Shown here piece by piece: positions 17,394 through 25,645 of a stretch of DNA of 29,055 nucleotides (within the stretch, counting starts at the first letter, position 1; every line of letters begins with the position of its first letter). The notes under the pieces were generated by a model, which was given only the letters and a program-made list of their open reading frames with translations, ran no database searches and was not told where the DNA came from. A program made the translations under genes and the position numbers. This stretch comes from Candidatus Sericytochromatia bacterium (GTDB lineage: Bacteria; Cyanobacteriota; Sericytochromatia; UBA7694; JACMQJ01): NCBI GenBank assembly GCA_014377055.1, contig JACMQJ010000065.1:1-29055 (forward strand). The letters run 5' to 3'.

Positions 17394-18107
17394 TCATTTT
17401 TCCAGTTCTCTTAGACGAGTTGTAGCATATTTAATAAATTTGTGTTGTTCTTTATCTTCACTTTTATTAGGTAGACTAAGATATTTTCTGAACATTATAA
17501 TGGCTTTGTCTTTTCTATCAGATTCTTTATATAACACAGCAAGATTAAAACAGGCGGGGAAGTGATCTGGAACTATCTTTAACAGTTTTTCATAAATTTT
17601 ACTAGACTCCTGTTTATTTCCATTTAAAGAGTAACAAAGAGCAAGGTTAAATAATGCATCAATATTAATTTCATCAAATTTTATAACTCTTTTAAAATAA
17701 TCTATTGCTTTGATATAATCTTTTTTTATTCTCATATAGATATAAGCTGTATTATATAAAGCATCTAATGCTCTAGAATTTTGACTTATTAGTTTTTCAA
17801 ATCCAGTCAAAGCTTTTTCAAAATTATTACTCAAAAAATATTGATTTGCTAAATTGTACAAAATACTTTCATTTTTTGGTGAAATTTGTAAGGCTTTTTC
17901 AAAACATTGTATTGATTTATCGAAGTTAAAACTTTCTGAATAAATAACGCCCATATTATATAATATATCGGAATTTTGGGGATTTAACTCAGAAGATTTT
18001 TCAAGAAAGTCGAATGATTTGCTTTTGTTAAAATCATACAGTTTCATTGCGTCACAAAAATATTTATTAGATTTAATAATATCTTCTTTTGAAATTATTT
18101 CATTCAT
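17394..18107 (-). CDS. TPR-repeat protein, first gene of the modification operon
   Basis: This soluble TPR protein shows at least five 34-residue repeats, with motifs such as NSDILYNMGVIYSESFNFDK, then NESILYNLANQYFLSNNFEK, then NIDALFNLALCYSLNGNKQE and ACFNLAVLYKESDRKDKA. It is a paralogue of the TPR protein at 12946-13662, and their repeats match in order. I place the start at the ATG at 18107 (MNEIISKED); a TTG five codons upstream extends the frame but is less likely. The glycosyltransferase gene starts 36 bases after its stop on the same strand, so it is probably the leading gene of a three-gene operon and could present substrates to the enzymes. Confidence 0.85.
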   Translation of the reverse strand: MNEIISKEDIIKSNKYFCDAMKLYDFNKSKSFDFLEKSSELNPQNSDILYNMGVIYSESFNFDKSIQCFEKALQISPKNESILYNLANQYFLSNNFEKALTGFEKLISQNSRALDALYNTAYIYMRIKKDYIKAIDYFKRVIKFDEINIDALFNLALCYSLNGNKQESSKIYEKLLKIVPDHFPACFNLAVLYKESDRKDKAIIMFRKYLSLPNKSEDKEQHKFIKYATTRLRELEK

Positions 18108-18225
18108 TTTATCTATTCTCAATTTTAAAAATTACAATTAAAGCCGAGTACTATTAATTTTTATAAGCTTATTGTAATTTAATTTATCTAACTTTACCTA
18201 CAAAAATTAATTATTATCTTTACTA

Positions 18226-18278
18226 TTAATTAGTTATACTAATAAGTAGTTAATATAACTATCAGTATAACTAATTAA
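18226..18278. promoter_or_regulatory. nested palindromic element B in divergent promoter
   Basis: TTAATTAGTTATACT (18226-18240) and AGTATAACTAATTAA (18264-18278) are perfect 15-bp inverted arms. Inside them TAGTTA-ATA-TAACTA (18247-18261) forms a second dyad. The element matches element A in overall order and in its outer sequence. It lies between the divergent TPR and GST genes, with its right arm starting 62 bases before the GST start codon. Confidence 0.65.
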
Positions 18279-18325
18279 ACTAAAAAATCAATAGACAAAA
18301 ATTATAAATTTAAATGGAGATTATA

Positions 18326-18970
18326 ATGATTAAATTTTATACTGTGAGCGGTGGTGGTAGGCTAACTTCATGTGTCGGTATATGTTTATGGCTTCTTGAG
18401 GAGTTACAAATTAATTATGAAATAATTTCTCTTGATCTATATAATGCCGAACATAAGTCAGAAGAATTTTTAAAACTAAATCCAAATGGAAAGATACCAT
18501 GTATTGATGACAATGGATTTTTGTTATGGGAATCTGTTGCTATAAATTATCATTTAGCTCGTAAATATAGTCCAGAATTACTGGGAAATACTCTTGAAGA
18601 AAAAGCCCTTATTGATCAATGGACTTTGTGGATGATCTCTGAATTTCAACCATTGGTTACGACTATTTTTAGAAATGCCTCATTACCAAAAGAGCAAAAA
18701 GATCATGGTTTGGTACAAAAATCGAAATACAAAATTATGCAATGTACATTATTACTTGAAAATGAACTATCAAAAAGAAAAAATATTGTTGGGAACAAGT
18801 TTACTATGGCAGATATTAATATTGCAGCTATAGCAAGTATTCATAAAATAATTAAGACTGATTTAACCGAATATCCTAATTTTAGTAGGTGGTTAAATGT
18901 AATGCTATCACGTAAATCCTTATATTCACTTCAACAAAAAAAATTAATTGTAATAAAACTAGATGATTAA
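18326..18970 (+). CDS. glutathione S-transferase family protein
   Basis: This is a soluble thiol transferase or detoxification-type enzyme. The N-terminal thioredoxin-like half (residues 1-80) has MIKFYTVSGG, the cis-Pro motif GKIPCIDD and the glutathione-contact stretch LWESVAINYHLA. The C-terminal half is helical and includes the conserved TMADINIAAIASI. I start at the ATG at 18326 because GGAGA (18316-18320) lies 5 bases before it; an in-frame ATG at 18314 overlaps that Shine-Dalgarno and is unlikely. The 214 residues are normal for the family. The catalytic residue is not certain: Ser and Cys are present near residues 8 and 15. It is divergent from the TPR-glycosyltransferase operon and converges on the 2OG oxygenase gene with a 10-base gap. 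Confidence 0.9.
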   Translation: MIKFYTVSGGGRLTSCVGICLWLLEELQINYEIISLDLYNAEHKSEEFLKLNPNGKIPCIDDNGFLLWESVAINYHLARKYSPELLGNTLEEKALIDQWTLWMISEFQPLVTTIFRNASLPKEQKDHGLVQKSKYKIMQCTLLLENELSKRKNIVGNKFTMADINIAAIASIHKIIKTDLTEYPNFSRWLNVMLSRKSLYSLQQKKLIVIKLDD

Positions 18971-18980
18971 AACAAAAAAA

Positions 18981-19568
18981 TTAGCTAAAATGTGGCCCAT
19001 GTGCCCAAGATACCATAGTATATCTTGTTCCACTAGTTATTTTTGTTACCTCATGAGAAATATAGGAAGGAAATAAAAATAGAGAGCCTTGTTCTTGGTC
19101 TATTTTAGACATTTTATCATCTAATACAAGCTGACCACCTTCATAATCTTTTCGGTCTGATAAAAATAATATTAGGCTTATCTTTCTTGTAGATAATACA
19201 CCCATTCCTATATCTACGTGACGATTAAAAAATCCTTCTTTTTCATATTTTAATATTTGTGCTTCTCTAAACGAATCTATTTTAAAATTAAATTTCTTTT
19301 CATTTACATCAAGTAAAACATTAATTTGTTTTTTTAGAGCCCAAGAAGTTTCTGAGTTTAAACTTATGTATTTTGAATAAGAATTTCTTATAGATAAATC
19401 AGGTAAATTTATTTGATCTTTGGATATCTGTACTGGAGATGGATTTAGTTCACCACCAAAGTTAATTATTTTTTGACATTCTTCAGGAGTAAATAATTTT
19501 TTATATACAACTTGACTAAACAAATTATTATTTTCATTTTTATTGGGTAGATTAATTACTGTGCTCAT
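18981..19568 (-). CDS. stand-alone 2-oxoglutarate/Fe(II) oxygenase (prolyl 4-hydroxylase-like)
   Basis: This is a 195-residue P4Hc-type dioxygenase without other domains. The iron ligands are H117 and D119 (NRHVD) and H172 (ISHEV), and 2-oxoglutarate should bind R182 (SGTRYTM). The core strands ISLILFLSDRKDYEGGQLVL and the GSLFLFPSYISHEV motif match the C-terminal half of the sulfotransferase fusion at 14828-16057 (IVIFLSDKNDYQGGDLLF and GSIILFPSFHLHKV), so the two are related. It has no signal peptide and probably acts in the cytoplasm, perhaps on a protein before export. It is divergent from the giant-protein gene across a 318-base spacer holding a shared element and a repeat-containing promoter. 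The start has no clear Shine-Dalgarno. Confidence 0.88.
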   Translation of the reverse strand: MSTVINLPNKNENNNLFSQVVYKKLFTPEECQKIINFGGELNPSPVQISKDQINLPDLSIRNSYSKYISLNSETSWALKKQINVLLDVNEKKFNFKIDSFREAQILKYEKEGFFNRHVDIGMGVLSTRKISLILFLSDRKDYEGGQLVLDDKMSKIDQEQGSLFLFPSYISHEVTKITSGTRYTMVSWAHGPHFS

Positions 19569-19771
19569 TTATATTAAAAAAGATAAAATATCTGACAAGT
19601 TAAATATAAGATATTAGATGAATCTTTTCAAGTCTTTTTATTGATGAAATCATCAGATTTTTATTTTCTAAAAACCATTTTACTTTTTGTTTTTATGAAT
19701 TAAATTTATATACAAATTTAATATTTATTTGAAAAATAATCAAATTTTAACATAATCATAAAATTTGTTGC

Positions 19772-19799
19772 TTGTTTTATTTATTTATTTATTTATAAT
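19772..19799 (+). promoter_or_regulatory. candidate promoter with a TTTA repeat in the -35/-10 spacer
   Basis: TTGTTT (19772-19777) and a consensus TATAAT (19794-19799) are 16 bases apart, and that spacer is almost entirely TTTA units. Gain or loss of one unit would change the spacing by 4 bases. The start of the giant-protein gene lies 87 bases downstream. Promoter-like boxes are easy to find in AT-rich DNA, so this needs transcript mapping. Confidence 0.45.
19776..19795 (+). repeat. tetranucleotide repeat (TTTA)5
   Basis: There are five exact TTTA units. It is the longest non-coding microsatellite noticed in the window and lies upstream of the giant-protein gene. Confidence 0.9.
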
Positions 19800-19810
19800 A
19801 GATAGTAAGG

Positions 19811-19847
19811 CTAATTAATAGTCAGTATAACTAATAATAAAACTAAC
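19811..19847. promoter_or_regulatory. element C, third partial copy of the shared promoter motif
   Basis: AGTATAACTAAT (19824-19835) is identical to the right arm of element B. It starts 63 bases before the start codon of the giant protein, against 62 bases for the GST gene. The left arm is degenerate (CTAATTAATAG at 19811-19821), so this copy is not a full palindrome. The rest of the 318-base spacer (19569-19886) is AT-rich, with no further gene seen. Confidence 0.5.
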
Positions 19848-19886
19848 TACATAATTGGATATAATTTTGGAAAGGTATTTAAATAT

Positions 19887-22800
19887 ATGACATCTATAAG
19901 TTCTCAAGGATTGTTTAGCTCTGCTTCTAGTGAATTTCAGATTAGAGCCTTACAAAAAGTTAATCCAAATAATTTTACTCAGACTGTATTACAAATTTCA
20001 GATCAACAATCAAGAGATAAAAACTACGAAAAAAGCCTTGAGTATATTAGAACATATATTGCTTCCCTTCAAGCTAAATTGAACACAGTTATAGAAGAAT
20101 TAAATAATAGTTATGAGAGTATGTTAAGTGATGTGATGTTTAAAAGAGCTGACACAAAAGATACAGCAAAACTTCTGAATAAAATACCTAATGCTGATGT
20201 AGATACATGTGCAGCTGCAAGTATAGGAGATCCTAATGCTTTGGATATTACACCATATTCTAAAAATATACATAATTATCAATACAACCCTCTTTTTGCA
20301 TCCAAGGGTCTTGACATGAGTAACTACTCTAATTTGGGTGTTAATAATTCAGTTGCTTCTACTCGAGGTTATTATCAAGATCAAGATGGCAGTCATCATG
20401 AATTAGGCTCATCTTTTAATACCCTTAATTATCTTTGGATGTGGGATTTAGACAGAATAAATGCAACTTATGCTACTACCAGCTCAGGTTTTGTTGATGA
20501 TGGTGGTGTACTTCATCTTCCTCCAGGAGATTCAAAAATTAATGGTACAACTATCATTGCTGACGCACAACTTACCTTAGCACCTGGTAGTGACACTAAT
20601 GCTTTGCAAGTAAATGTAACAGCATTACAACCTAATAGAGGTGTTTTTAAGCCAGAATCTGAGTCTCTTCATGTAGAAAGAAAAACTTTGCTCGAATTAA
20701 ATGGAGAACCTACAGTAGAGAGTCCTGACCCTTTGGCGGGTTGGATAACTAGTTATGATCATTCTGGTAGCAATAAACGTGGATTAGGATTGGGTACACC
20801 ATGGGAAGGTCTGAATCAGTGGGGCTTGGATACTGATACACCATATGTACACGATGGAATAGCTAGTTTACATTTTGGTAATAATGTCACTTATGATACC
20901 CATGAGCTTGATCTTGTAAATGGTGGTTTTAAGACAACAGGTACTATTAATACTCAATCAGGTTATTTATTTGAACCTGAGCTTGTCAGAGAAGATTTTA
21001 ATGGCAAAAGTGTTACCAGCCTAACAGCCCAAGGCTGGATTATTGGAGATGCAACACAAGTTAGTATATCAGGTGTTGGAGCAGCTGGTCAGGTTGGAGA
21101 TGCTGTTAGTGGAGACGCTTTAGACATACATTATACTGGTGGTGTTAATGGTCCAGGAGGAAGTGTAACAGTATCAACGCCATCATTTAACTTAAGTGAG
21201 TTTGATAGCACACAATTGAGTAGTCAGAGTTATTATGATATTAGAGGAACATTACATGGACCAGGATGTATTCATCCTTCTGCTGTTGTTCAAGTTAGTG
21301 CCGGCGGTGTAACCAACACACAATTACCTAATACCCCTGGTCGCGATGTATGGTCAAATGGTGTATTTCAAACCTTCAATACAAATCCAATTGGTGCAGG
21401 ATCAACATCAATTGATTTTAATTTAGTTCAAAAATATGCAGATGGTAGGGCCAATCCGACACATTGGCAAATAGACGATGTTTTTTTAAAAGCTAAGGGT
21501 TGGTCAAAAGGTGAAATGATCTCACCTGCAATGGACTTTACTGGTTTTGATAATGCTTATGTAGATTATTGGGACAAAATACAAACTGATACTAATAATG
21601 ACAAAAAAGAAGTTTATTATTCTGCGGATTACAATGATGTAACAGGAGCAGGAACATGGACTTTATTAAGTACTGCTAATGGTATTGGTCTTAGAGATTG
21701 GACCAACAATAAAATTGAAATTCCTGTAGGCTGTCTACCAGATAAAAGTAAAATTAGAATTAAATTTTCTTTTGATACAGTTAATTCTCAGTCTAATGCG
21801 AATCTTAAAGGTTGGAATCTTGATGATATAAAGGTGTATGGAGACAAACCTGAAAAAACAGATTTTTATTATTACAGACAAGGAATAGATACCGAGTTTG
21901 TGGCTGGTGATGGTACTTCACCTACTCTTCCTCAAAATATAACAAGTATTTTGACAGGCTGGAGTAGTGGTACAGGATCTCCACAAGTAACTTTCACTCC
22001 TTCTGGTTCTACCTCACTTAATTTTAGTAGTTCGTCCGTGGCTAATATTCCAGTAGCTGTACCTCCAGCAACTGTAAGCTTAGCAGCTAGTAATATCGTG
22101 GGTAGTTCTTTGACTACATCTGTTAGTAGTAACTCTTTTACTATGAAATCTACATCTCTTTCAAGTGTTGACAATGATACATTTGCTACAGAATCGAACG
22201 TCATGGATCTGAGTAATGCTGCAACAGCGACCTTAACCTTTCAACATTATGGTCAACATGCAACAACATCTACAGCACCTGGACTAGGTAATGGTAGACA
22301 AGTACAAGTGTCAATTGATGGAGGTTCTACATGGAATACTTTGCCCATAGGCTCAACTTTTGGAGAATTAGACTTTGCTTCTGCAGGTAGTCCTGATAGC
22401 GTTTCTATATCTTTGCCTGTAGGGAATGCCAATACAAAAATCAGATTTTTTGGAGAATCTAATCCTATTGACACGTTAACCAATAACTTTTGGAAAGTAA
22501 ATAATATAGCTGTAAGTACAACACAGAGTCCAGGAGTTACAAAAACGGTCACTAGAGAAGGAATTTCTAATACTATTAATTCGTCTTTATATCCAGGTGC
22601 TAAAATGTCTTTTGACTATACAACAACAGCTCCTGTAGGTGCAACAAATATCAGAAGAGAATTATTTATATCTGCAAACGGTAGTTCTTTTTCTTCTCTT
22701 GGAACATATAATCTTTCCTCCGGTTCAGTAACAGGAATATCTGTACCAAGATCAACTAATTTGAAATATAAATTTGTTACCAGCTTTGACATACCAGCGA

Positions 22801-24974
22801 ATGTAACAGTTCCTGCAGATCCTAGTATATGGAATGTTAATAATCTAAAAATAGAAAGTTCTGCGACAGATGGATTTAACATAAAAGAAGGTTACAATGT
22901 TGGTCAAGTTGGCAGCAATACAAACAGACCAAATATAAGCTTTGATTCGAGAGAATCTAATATAGAAGGTCGATACAAAATACCTTCAGGAGGCTCATAT
23001 ACTACTCTTGATAGTAGAACTCAGATTACTAATACCGATTTTCCAATGTTTGCCAATACCTTATTATCTTATGCAGAGCAAGATACAGGAATCTACAATA
23101 GAGCTAAACAGAACTCTTTTGCCGCATGGCAAGGAGTTACAAATGTTTTTCCTTCCGAAGCTATAGATATACTTTCAAAAACAAAGAGAGCTAATGTTGG
23201 TACTTATGTTGCTAACGATTTGAAGCAGTTACTTACATATAACAAAGATGGAGACCAAGCTTCTCAGTATATGGATGATGCACTAGCAATTAATTATGGA
23301 TTATTAACTAAACCTCTGCCAACAGTTGCAGAAATTAAAAAGGATAATACAGGATGGGTGAATTATTCCACATCCAATAATTGGTTTCCTTACGTAGCTG
23401 GAACAAAATATGAGGAAGGTGGAAGTGATTACAAGAATATGAGTATATGGGGTAAAAAATCTTTTATAATAGACACCGTTCCACCAGCTACACCATTAAT
23501 GGTAAGCATGACTTCTGATGATGACTCATATATGTATGTTAATGGTTTTATCGTTCCTCCTACAGCTTGGGTCACATACTATAATACTAGTTACCAGTCA
23601 TGGTACAATGGTGCTTATACGACCTGGTATAATACTAATATCCAACCTTATCTAGTAGGTAATCCTGCTATTCCCCCTTTTAATTCTAATCCTTATGATC
23701 CTACCAGAAATCCTTATGATAGTAATCCACCTAAGTTTATCTTTAAACTTATTAATACAGCCCCCACACCACCTACACCACCAACAGTACCTACTGCTCC
23801 GCCATTATATACAAATGTTAATACACAAAGCTTTGATGTATCACCATTTATTAGTAAAGGATTTAATACTATAGCTTTTAAAGCAACAGAAGATCATGGT
23901 GCACAAGGTGTAACTCTAAGCGGAACAATAGTTGGTGCTAATATCGCAACAGACAGCACATGGGCGGTAAAACTTCAACCTTATGGGTATGATGGAACTC
24001 TCCAAACTGGTTCAGCTAATCTTCCAGCAAAGAGACTTAACTCAGGTCAAATTATAGATTTATTCAAAACGGATGATCCAGACAAAGAACAATTAAATGT
24101 TAATTTTGCTAATCTTGATAAAAATGGTGTTGGCATACTTTCAAAAATAGACAGTGTTGATGTTACAGTTAGAGGCGAGTCAACAATTCAAACTTTTGGA
24201 ACAACCAATTACAGCACAAAAAATAGGACAACTGATGGGAAAATGGTAGCTCAACTAAAATATGGTTATATTGACGGTATAAATTATGGTGGAGATGCAG
24301 GTTCAGTCATTTTTAATCCTACAAGTATTAATCCTGTAACAAATACAGCAATAACAGATCTTGGTTTAAAATTTACAACAGCACTTGATGGAAAAGCAAA
24401 TATTAGTTTATTCTTTGATAAAACAGATGATATTGTTAACGATGCAACTGTTTTAACGAAGGTTGAATACTACGAAGACTCAAACCAAGATGGAATACTT
24501 GACGCAACAGAGTTAAGTACAGTTAATCGAAAAACTAAGTATCTCGGTCTACAGGATCTTAGATCTAATACAGCTATAAATCCTGATAGTGATGTTGCGG
24601 ATGCTTCTTTATCAGGTCAAGGTGTAGTTAACAGATATGCTAAAGATGCCTCAGGTAAATTATTATATAATACAAGTTTTGCTGCATCAGCAGCTGTCTA
24701 TGATAATTATCTAGTTGCTGGAAAAGGTAGAACTGGTGGTGCTAATGTTGATGGAAGTCAAAATAAACTAACGAATAAACTAAAACAGTTAATTGATAGT
24801 GATGATTTTCAAGAAGTATTAAGATTTGGCTTACTAGATAATATATACTTAGCTGCTGTTTCTAATGATAGTAGAGGTGATCAAGTAACAGGTAAATTAA
24901 TACTTGATTGGGATTGGAGAAAAAGAAGAGTAAGCATAAAACAAGGTTCATTCTCAGCTGTATATAAATCATAA
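19887..24974 (+). CDS. giant (1695 aa) beta-rich, probably exported protein with jelly-roll-like modules
   Basis: No signal peptide or membrane anchor is visible. The Ser-rich N-terminus (MTSISSQGLFSSASSEF) precedes a helical, coiled-coil-like stretch (about 40-85), the layout of many type III substrates. Beta modules resembling MAM/choice-of-anchor jelly rolls follow: about 285-355, 370-537 (ending WQIDDVFL), 545-652 (ending WNLDDIKVYG), 771-878 (ending WKVNNIAV) and 902-991 (ending WNVNNLKI). Next come a Tyr/Trp-rich stretch (about 1225-1285), a Pro/Thr linker (1293-1306) and an EF-hand-like loop DSNQDGILDATE (1531-1542) with ligands D1531, N1533, D1535, D1539 and E1542. A surface adhesin-like or secreted role fits. 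The export route is unknown; type III export is suggested only by the export gene 18 kb away. GGAAAGG (19869-19875) precedes the ATG. Confidence 0.8.
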   Translation: MTSISSQGLFSSASSEFQIRALQKVNPNNFTQTVLQISDQQSRDKNYEKSLEYIRTYIASLQAKLNTVIEELNNSYESMLSDVMFKRADTKDTAKLLNKIPNADVDTCAAASIGDPNALDITPYSKNIHNYQYNPLFASKGLDMSNYSNLGVNNSVASTRGYYQDQDGSHHELGSSFNTLNYLWMWDLDRINATYATTSSGFVDDGGVLHLPPGDSKINGTTIIADAQLTLAPGSDTNALQVNVTALQPNRGVFKPESESLHVERKTLLELNGEPTVESPDPLAGWITSYDHSGSNKRGLGLGTPWEGLNQWGLDTDTPYVHDGIASLHFGNNVTYDTHELDLVNGGFKTTGTINTQSGYLFEPELVREDFNGKSVTSLTAQGWIIGDATQVSISGVGAAGQVGDAVSGDALDIHYTGGVNGPGGSVTVSTPSFNLSEFDSTQLSSQSYYDIRGTLHGPGCIHPSAVVQVSAGGVTNTQLPNTPGRDVWSNGVFQTFNTNPIGAGSTSIDFNLVQKYADGRANPTHWQIDDVFLKAKGWSKGEMISPAMDFTGFDNAYVDYWDKIQTDTNNDKKEVYYSADYNDVTGAGTWTLLSTANGIGLRDWTNNKIEIPVGCLPDKSKIRIKFSFDTVNSQSNANLKGWNLDDIKVYGDKPEKTDFYYYRQGIDTEFVAGDGTSPTLPQNITSILTGWSSGTGSPQVTFTPSGSTSLNFSSSSVANIPVAVPPATVSLAASNIVGSSLTTSVSSNSFTMKSTSLSSVDNDTFATESNVMDLSNAATATLTFQHYGQHATTSTAPGLGNGRQVQVSIDGGSTWNTLPIGSTFGELDFASAGSPDSVSISLPVGNANTKIRFFGESNPIDTLTNNFWKVNNIAVSTTQSPGVTKTVTREGISNTINSSLYPGAKMSFDYTTTAPVGATNIRRELFISANGSSFSSLGTYNLSSGSVTGISVPRSTNLKYKFVTSFDIPANVTVPADPSIWNVNNLKIESSATDGFNIKEGYNVGQVGSNTNRPNISFDSRESNIEGRYKIPSGGSYTTLDSRTQITNTDFPMFANTLLSYAEQDTGIYNRAKQNSFAAWQGVTNVFPSEAIDILSKTKRANVGTYVANDLKQLLTYNKDGDQASQYMDDALAINYGLLTKPLPTVAEIKKDNTGWVNYSTSNNWFPYVAGTKYEEGGSDYKNMSIWGKKSFIIDTVPPATPLMVSMTSDDDSYMYVNGFIVPPTAWVTYYNTSYQSWYNGAYTTWYNTNIQPYLVGNPAIPPFNSNPYDPTRNPYDSNPPKFIFKLINTAPTPPTPPTVPTAPPLYTNVNTQSFDVSPFISKGFNTIAFKATEDHGAQGVTLSGTIVGANIATDSTWAVKLQPYGYDGTLQTGSANLPAKRLNSGQIIDLFKTDDPDKEQLNVNFANLDKNGVGILSKIDSVDVTVRGESTIQTFGTTNYSTKNRTTDGKMVAQLKYGYIDGINYGGDAGSVIFNPTSINPVTNTAITDLGLKFTTALDGKANISLFFDKTDDIVNDATVLTKVEYYEDSNQDGILDATELSTVNRKTKYLGLQDLRSNTAINPDSDVADASLSGQGVVNRYAKDASGKLLYNTSFAASAAVYDNYLVAGKGRTGGANVDGSQNKLTNKLKQLIDSDDFQEVLRFGLLDNIYLAAVSNDSRGDQVTGKLILDWDWRKRRVSIKQGSFSAVYKS
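23763..23804 (+). other. Pro/Thr-rich linker coding segment in the giant protein
   Basis: It encodes residues 1293-1306, PTPPTPPTVPTAPP, of extensin-like composition. It is a plausible target for the neighbouring prolyl-hydroxylase-like enzymes and glycosyltransferase; that link is inference. Confidence 0.6.
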
Positions 24975-25041
24975 TGAAAAATATCAGATAAGATAAGGAT
25001 TTGTTAGTATCAAAGATATAAGAGCCTACAAATTTAAATAA

Positions 25042-25055
25042 TTAGAAGGTTCTAA
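25042..25055. repeat. short palindrome between convergent genes
   Basis: TTAGAA-GG-TTCTAA is an exact dyad lying over the stop codon of the hotdog gene. The T tracts are poor, so its use as a terminator is doubtful. Confidence 0.25.
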
Positions 25056-25540
25056 ATAAAAGGATTACCCTCTTTATCTTTACTACTATCAAATACCCTA
25101 ATAGCTGTTATTTCGGCTGTAACCGTTTTTATTCCTTCTGAAAATAAATCACATTGCAAAATAGTTTTTCTATCTTTTACTTCTTTAACTACCGCATGTA
25201 TCTCTACAGGTTTATTATTAGAGGTGGGTTTTAAATATTTAATATTCATTGTGCCTGTTGCGTATCTGTATATAGGTTCGGTTCTAAGACCTCTATTTTC
25301 TTGTTTATAAGCATAAGCCATTGCTGTACACATACTATGACAATCCATTAGAGTTGCAATAACGCCACCGTTAAGAAGATTAGCCCATCCATGATACTTT
25401 TCTTCGGAATTCCAGATGCTTATAGCTGTTTGGTCTTGCCAGTAGCTTTTTATTTTTAGACCTTGATGATTATTAGAACCACAACCAAAACAAACATTTT
25501 CAGGCATATAATCCTGAAAGTAAACTTTTTCTTGAGACAT
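25052..25540 (-). CDS. PaaI-type hotdog-fold thioesterase family protein
   Basis: This is probably an acyl-CoA or acyl-ACP thioesterase with a single hotdog domain. The N-terminal CFGCGSNNHQGLKI motif is typical of a PaaI-like subgroup, and NGGVIATLMDCHS contains the conserved helix with the active-site Asp (LMD). Strands GTMNIKYLKPT and KTILQCDLFSEGIKTVTAEI follow. The start is set at the ATG at 25540 (MSQEKVYF); a TTG six codons upstream would add a short extension. Neither has a good Shine-Dalgarno. It stands alone, convergent with the giant-protein gene. The substrate is unknown. Confidence 0.85.
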   Translation of the reverse strand: MSQEKVYFQDYMPENVCFGCGSNNHQGLKIKSYWQDQTAISIWNSEEKYHGWANLLNGGVIATLMDCHSMCTAMAYAYKQENRGLRTEPIYRYATGTMNIKYLKPTSNNKPVEIHAVVKEVKDRKTILQCDLFSEGIKTVTAEITAIRVFDSSKDKEGNPFI

Positions 25541-25602
25541 ACAATTATTTTTTATCAATTATACAATTATTAAACTCAAACAATTATATATCTTAAGTAC
25601 TG

Positions 25603-25636
25603 AAAAAATAAGGGACAAATGATTATTTATCCCTTA
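25603..25636 (-). terminator. intrinsic terminator of the small membrane-protein gene
   Basis: On the - strand TAAGGGA pairs with TCCCTTA (25630-25636 and 25609-25615), with an additional AAAT/ATTT helix and the loop AATC, followed by six T (25608-25603). It starts 10 bases after the stop codon at 25646. Confidence 0.75.
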
Positions 25637-25645
25637 AATTAAAAA

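Noticed and set aside
18314..18325. Upstream ATG of the GST gene
   Set aside because: It overlaps the GGAGA Shine-Dalgarno that serves the ATG at 18326, and the family N-terminus begins at the later codon.
21932..22882. Three antisense frames of 88-99 residues inside the giant gene
   Set aside because: They are shadows of the Thr/Ser-rich coding strand without start signals or motifs.
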